Assembly (NCBI GenBank): GCA_965153455.1
Contig: OZ234493.1
Span: 9,538,213-9,602,212 of the forward strand
Length of the DNA stretch: 64,000 nt
Reading direction: 5' to 3'
Origin: Sphagnum compactum
Lineage: Eukaryota > Bryophyta > Sphagnopsida > Sphagnales
This document shows, piece by piece, positions 59,001-64,000 of the stretch. Both the position numbers and the translations under genes were made by a program. The number at the start of each line of letters is the position of its first letter. Within the stretch, counting starts at the first letter, position 1. The notes under the pieces are model-generated. The model was not told where the DNA came from. It saw only the letters and a list, made by a program, of their open reading frames with translations, and did no database searches.

Positions 59001-59127
59001 GGTGCACACAGATAGCCCAGTTGACTATGACTCTTTTATCGATGCCATCAAGAGCCACGTCTCCCACTTGATGTTTAGAGCTGGGAGATGGACCAAGAGT
59101 CTCGACTTCTCTTGTTTTAGCTTCTAG
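56019..59127 (+). CDS. F-box/LRR-repeat protein (similar to the At4g29420 type)
   Basis: Exons 56019-56042, 56243-57710 and 58208-59127 join in frame (introns 200 and 497 nt) to give about 803 aa. The N-terminus is an F-box (IPQHLQEDIVNRLEDAVHIA then RVKCVCKSLRSAAS), followed by VRSLRIICKEEYHAS. A long acidic, low-complexity linker (about 65-430) carries two tandem duplications and two basic KxxKLEG motifs. The C-terminal half is leucine-rich: ILTVISQTCSVLKTLDLRN, LASFTLRCVKVNG, MRNLQTLALLGVFG, LPELKVLCLGL, LNIGPGLWHSMETV and MPKLRILEVKV. F-box proteins are SCF ubiquitin-ligase adaptors, with LRRs binding the substrate; the substrate is unknown. The second and third exons are well supported. 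The first (MCNIPFTL, strong GTAAGT donor, phase 0) is the best candidate but not certain. The linker is unusually long for the family. Confidence 0.85.
56348..57022 (+). repeat. 339-bp in-frame tandem duplication in the F-box gene
   Basis: Unit 1 (56348-56686, residues about 44-156) and unit 2 (56687-57022) both start RVRSLRIICKEEYHASVR and end KVAEGPDAxHEVVEGS. The offset is 339 nt (113 codons). The second unit is slightly shorter through small in-frame deletions. Confidence 0.95.
57152..57450 (+). repeat. 153-bp in-frame tandem duplication in the F-box gene
   Basis: Units start at 57152 (GNLPETLRDDNGNF) and 57305 (GHLQETQRDDNDNF) and each carry a basic motif (SSKKPKLEG, SSKRLKLEG). The offset is 51 codons. 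Confidence 0.9.
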
Positions 59128-60329
59128 TGTGGATTTAACCATTGGGCCCCCAAAAAAGCAGGTGGTCCCTGTTTTTGCATGTACATGTCTTTTTTTTTTC
59201 CGGCAAGGCACAAAGGAGGTTCTGTTTTTTGTACACATGATAAGCTATGCTTTATCATCCCTCAGGTTTTTCAGGTTACAGAAATGGAACACACAAAAAT
59301 GCGATACAACCTTACTGGTTTCTTCATGTTAAGGTCTCATTGAGCTCTTTGGGCTCAGCACTGTGTGGATCATGCTTTAGGGTTTTACATGATGAAATGT
59401 GGCAAATGATATGGGATAAAATCCGCAATTGTTGTTTGTGGAAATTGCAAGGGGTGGTTGTGTCATCTCCCTCTCTGCACAAAAGCAACAATTGTAGCTT
59501 TACACCTAATGATTCTGGGATTTTCCTTATATTTTTCCTTAATTTCCCATCATCATAAATTTATTTGCCCGTGATTGAAATCAAAACTCTTATCATTGCA
59601 ATTGTGTTATGGCCAATGTAATAGGTTTTGTTTATATCTTGTGTCTATGCATTTTGGGGAAACACATTTGCAAGGTCATGTTAAGAAGCATGGGGAAAAT
59701 TGGCTGTTTCTGCCAGAATTCCTCAACGTCCCTTGCGAGCAGCCAAGACTCTGGCAAAATATAAGCGCTGGTCCCCTGTGTCAAACAAAGCGAGCAGCCA
59801 AGACTACGGCAAAATATAAGCGCTGGTCCCCTGTGTCAAACAAATGAGACGTTGTAGAAGTCTGCAACGATGTATCCAATGCATTAGGCTTAGGATTACC
59901 ACTCTTTTTGCATGCTTTCCATATCTCATACAACCTCAAATTGTATGAACATAGTTTGTCCATTGTGTACATATAGAAGTAATTATAACTAGTGGGTACC
60001 CGTGACGAAAATTCATTGAAAAGTCCCCCATGAAAACATACATGGTGAAGCGAGCTTTTATCTTTTTTTTTTTTTTTTTAATGTGTTTTCTGTTTTTATT
60101 TGTATAATAAAAATAAAGTGTTTATTGTTCACTTTTATATTTTTGTTTATTTGGATGCAAGTTTGAAGTTTGGAGAAAGAAGACACACCTCATTCTTTTT
60201 CAAGTAAGGTTTTTCTTCATTATTATAAGTTTTATTTTTTCTTATTTTTTATTCTTTATTTTGTTTCTTCATTTTTGTAAATTTTTATTTTAAAATTATT
60301 ATTACTCTATTTCCCTTTCCTTGTTTTCT
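59128..60329 (+). other. 3' flank of the F-box gene
   Basis: Contains the presumed 3' UTR, a 55-bp direct duplication and A/T-rich sequence with AATAAA-like words near 60107. No further gene is recognised. Confidence 0.45.
59735..59844. repeat. 55-bp direct duplication
   Basis: Two units differing at a single base (CTCTGGC versus CTACGGC), starting at 59735 and 59790 (GCGAGCAGCCAAGACT, GCGCTGGTCCCCTGTGTC). Confidence 0.97.
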
Positions 60330-60398
60330 GAGGTCCCGAAATGAGCCGCACCTGGCACTGGAACATTTCAGGCCAGGTGCGGCTCATTTCGAGACCTC
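60330..60398. repeat. Near-perfect GC-rich hairpin, 27-bp arms
   Basis: Arms 60330-60356 (GAGGTCCCGAAATGAGCCGC then ACCTGGC) and 60372-60398 are reverse complements with one mismatch. The loop is 15 nt. Confidence 0.97.
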
Positions 60399-60406
60399 GT
60401 TTCTGT

Positions 60407-60503
60407 CATCTGGGGGGTTGCAGAATCGGCCTCGCAGAGACTGTTAACGGGTCCATCATCTGGGGGGTTACAGAATCAGCCTCGCAGAGACTGTTAACGG
60501 GTC
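60407..60503. repeat. 50-bp direct duplication beside the hairpin
   Basis: CATCTGGGGGGTTGCAGAAT, CGGCCTCGCAGAGACTGTTA and ACGGGTC occur at 60407 and 60457 with two substitutions. Confidence 0.95.
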
Positions 60504-60539
60504 GGAATGGACAGGTTCAGACAGACACACTAACAGACC

Positions 60540-60894
60540 AAGTGAATTAATATATAGAATAATAATAATAAATGTAATACTATTAATATTAATAAGAGGA
60601 ATAGTATATTTGATATGCATTCAAAGGCATTAAATGATCATATGTCTCAAAGAGGATTCTTACTTGGAAACCTTACAACACGCAAGTTGTTGATGGGGAA
60701 TTTGGGGACTAGAAAGTGTTGGCCCTTGACATTGCAAGAAGGTTTAGCTGGGTAGACATTACTTGGCATTATTCTTGGTGCTTTGGACATCCATGGAGTG
60801 AAACTTGCAAAGACAATTGCTCCAAATGCAAGATTGGACAAAACATGCGTGTTTGTATGAATATTTGTAGGAAATGGGACGAACAACGAGGCAT
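60540..60894 (+). other. Probable upstream part of the CACTA relic
   Basis: AT-rich sequence leading into the CACTA coding remnant. Short open frames only, no domain certain. Confidence 0.35.
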
Positions 60895-61836
60895 TAATTG
60901 CCATCATTCATAGATTGGGTTCGTGATGTTTTATGTGTTCATGACATGGAGGCAAATAATCTTGATGACCATGATTTGATCTTATTGTGCACTAAACATG
61001 GGCTTTCCGTTGTAAAATATGTTAAAGCAAAAGGCTTTAACAATAATTTCCGTGTCTTGGACCATATAATTAACTTGTTGCAAATATTTGATAGTAGTGT
61101 TGTTTTAGTGTTTCAACAACTTGATGTTGATGCAAGAGCCATTCAAATGAACTATGTTGGAATGCTCAAGGACATAGTGCAACTAAATTATGGGCTTGTC
61201 AACACCCCTACTATATTATTTGGATGTGAGTGAATAAAACATACAAATAATTGGGGTAATAACATATATATTAAAGATGATGTAGGATTTATGGTTGTCA
61301 ATTTCAAGCACAAGTTGCCAGTTTTCTAAGAACCATTTGTATTTCCTTCATGAGCTATGCAAGTTTTCTACTTAGATGACAAATGGCCATGTTGGAAAGT
61401 ATTTTTACCCAAAGAGGTTCACTCCCACCAATCTATTACAAGACGCAAATGATGTGTTCATTACCACAACAATGGAAGCTCAGGGACTCCATCCACCAAC
61501 AAGGCTACCTCCACCATGATCTATAGTGTCTTTAGTGGGGGTAATTAAGTTGTTAGATGTTGAAAATCTTCTAACATCTTCACATTTTTTACTAAGTTTT
61601 TTGTTGTTAAATTATGTTCCACTACTCAAATTAATTTCAATTTGATTGTTTCAAATTTAGACATGCTTCAATTTACGTGCACGCTACGACAAAATGTGGG
61701 TGCAAATCATTAGTCCTTGTTCAGTGGACTAGTAATTCACTGCATCCTCATTAGGTCCTATTCATTCAGATTAGTGAATTCAATCTAAATCCAATGAAAT
61801 CATTTGGTGTACAAACACACATTTTGTTGTAGTGTT
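60895..61836 (+). mobile_element. Decayed CACTA (En/Spm-type) transposon, 3' part
   Basis: An open stretch reads FIDWVRDV, NNLDDHDLILLCTKHGLSVV and KGFNNNFRVLDHI, matching the C-terminal DUF4218-side sequence of plant CACTA transposases. It continues as MNYVGMLKDIVQLNY, ILFGCEW, FMVVNFKHKLPVF and QVFYLDD, matching DUF4216. TGA (61231) and TAA (about 61328) interrupt it. The end at 61836 reads TTTTGTTGTAGTG, the reverse complement of a classic CACTACAACAAAA terminus. The 5' end was not found. Confidence 0.85.
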
Positions 61837-64000
61837 GATGTGACACATTGATGTTGATTTGAATTTGAGCAATAATTTTTTAACATCTAGTTGTGTGGAT
61901 GGTATTGGGATATTAAACAATGCATATGACATGTTTAATATGAAATCAAATTGTAAATGTTTGTTTTGTTTCAAATATGTGAACATGAGGAGAAAATTGG
62001 TTCATTTTTCCTTTTCCTTTCTAAAGGAAATTTGTGGGAAACATAGGTGACTTCCACGGTTTTTTAATCCATGTATTAATTTTCTAGTATCATAGTACCT
62101 AGGTAGCTTCGGCACAAATTATGTTATTTTTCAGTTTGCCAAAAAATTAGAATATTTTATGTCAAGATTTTTGAAAATTCAATCAAAGTGTACTTGAACC
62201 CACACCATGTCCTACAAAATAACATAAATTATGATAAGTTTAAGTGAAAGGACAACATGAAACTTGTGAAATATCAAATCATTTTATTTTGTTTATTGCT
62301 TATATGCCAAAATTTTCAAAAAAAAATTTCAAGTGTTGAATCAAAATTTAAAATTATATTAATTATTCACCACATTAGTGTTGAAGCTACTTAGGTATTA
62401 GTAGTTAAGTTAATCATTCATTTAACAACTACTAAGAATAACTCCTTGATATTTTGGCTACATGTGGTTGTTATGTACCCATTTGCACACAAAAAAACTG
62501 AAAAAAAATTCATTGATTTTTAGTTCCATGTGGACATAAAATACAAGTTAAAATGTCATGTCATATTCATCAGTACATTCACATCATATACATACAATTC
62601 AAATGTGACTATAAAATGACTAGATCACAATCTATGTGTACATTATGGGCACATCAACCACTATAACATCAACATGTTATATATATTATTTGGAAATTGT
62701 ATGCCACATCATGTCACAACTGTTCAATTGTTTTTACAATTTCACATCTTTAGCCCAAATATACATAATATGACCACATGTTCACATCATGCTAAACATC
62801 CATTCAATAAACTATAACATATTGTTGGATGAGTAATGATCACCTAATGTTAGATGAGATTTACAAACAATTTAGAATTGCATTCATTAATTGCAACAAC
62901 AACTAGATTGCAATCTACAAATATTGCCACATAAGGTGGACAATTGCAAATATGGTTCATAGTTGTTCTTTTAGTTGTTAAAGACTACCAATTGTTTAGG
63001 TAGTGGTTGCATAGGACATGGATTTTTCTAGTCTCATTGGACAATAAAAATTACGTTCCTTTAATTGACTAATTATAACATTACAACATGAGGAGCAACA
63101 TCAAAAATCAAATTTTAGCAACAAATATTGATGAAGTTTTGATCATAAAGATTGAAAAATTCCAAGCCAAATAAAGTCAAGGAGTCAATTACAACAAGAT
63201 TAAGAGATTGAATGTGTGTTATGGTCAAGGAATTCATTTGTCTAACTTTGACAAACCACTTAATATCAAAAAGGAAGTTTGAATACTCAATAGTCAAGTT
63301 TTTGTCATAATTGTGGAAAAAATGACCATTGGTAAAGAGAATGCTTCCACCCAAAAGGCTATGCCACAAGAAAGCTACAAAATTTGGATACACATCCAAG
63401 TTGGTATTTGGATTTTGGTGCCTTAAAACACATAAAGTGACATAAGTAATGTTAGCATTTACAATATAAACATTGGCCTAGTAAAAATCAAACCAATAGG
63501 TGGTTATAGTCACATGGTTGAAGGCAAGGGTAATGTGATTCTACTCCATTGAAAAGGTATGAAACACATAATTGATGTGTTCCATGTTCTTTAGAGTAAC
63601 CAAGAACTTGTTGTCTATAGTTTGACCAATAATAAATAGAGGATGCTATGTTGCTATTTATTCTTGCTACTATTGACATTTGGTATGGGTAAAATGTTGA
63701 TGTCTTTGGAGGGGAATTTGTTCATGTTGTTTGGACATGTTAGAATTGATAATGTTTTTTTTTTTGGGAGAGAAATTGACATTTGGCAATTACTATTGCT
63801 TGGAAGCTTCACTTGTTCAATGTAGTGTAAACAAAAGTGGAAGGGGAGAAACTTAAATCCCCTTCCTAACCTATCCTTAAACTAGAAAAAGAAAAAAAAT
63901 CTCACTACAAAACTTATTTTCCTCTTTTGAAAAGAAAGGACCAAAACGAACAAGAGGAAGGGCTCTTTCATTTCCTTTCCTTCACTAAATAGACATCAAT
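61837..64000. other. Intergenic DNA, no gene recognised
   Basis: AT-rich. A CTCACTACAAAAC word near 63901 resembles a CACTA end but has no partner here. Confidence 0.5.

Noticed and set aside
58213-59127. Stand-alone LRR gene starting at 58213
   Set aside because: There is no ATG at the frame start. A good acceptor at 58207 joins it in frame to the F-box exon ending at 57710.

Overview
The window is nuclear DNA of a streptophyte plant. It carries spliced GT-AG genes, including plant-type fructokinase, the exon-junction protein Y14 and a plant-type F-box/LRR gene, set in long AT-rich stretches full of decayed transposable elements. The left edge holds the first exons of a gene whose predicted product matches the N-terminal module of CEP164, a centriole/cilium protein. 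Angiosperms lack motile sperm, so this points to a plant with flagellated sperm: a bryophyte, lycophyte, fern, cycad/Ginkgo or charophyte alga. The sequence alone does not settle which.

Left block, 1-12600. Three minus-strand genes lie one behind the other: a partial CEP164-like gene (776 down past the window edge), Y14/RBM8A (5166-3315, four coding exons, 210 aa) and fructokinase (11697-10119, two exons, 378 aa). Between them are a 43-bp minisatellite, a decayed open frame and a six-copy ~145-175 bp tandem repeat in the putative 5' leader region of Y14.

Middle block, 12600-53900. I found no intact gene in about 41 kb. It holds a degraded Ty3/gypsy pol with an unusual C-terminal PHD-type zinc finger (22260-20060, minus), tRNA-derived SINE-like heads, CACTA-type termini, foldback elements, a MITE-like element with terminal inverted repeats, several tandem arrays (one of 35-36 bp with a telomere-like core), and a 2.6-kb stretch dominated by CCTA/TAGG words.

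Right block, 53900-64000. One plus-strand F-box/LRR gene (coding 56019-59127, about 803 aa) has a CpG-rich start region, an apparently spliced 5' leader and two internal tandem duplications in its linker. Downstream are a GC-rich near-perfect hairpin with a 50-bp duplication (60330-60503) and a decayed CACTA element with the DUF4218/DUF4216-type coding remnant (60895-61410) and a terminal repeat near 61836.

The four genes do not form a pathway. They are unrelated functions (cilium assembly, mRNA surveillance, hexose phosphorylation, protein turnover), as expected of eukaryotic gene order. All exon models come from reading splice sites and protein similarity by eye; no database search or transcript data were available.
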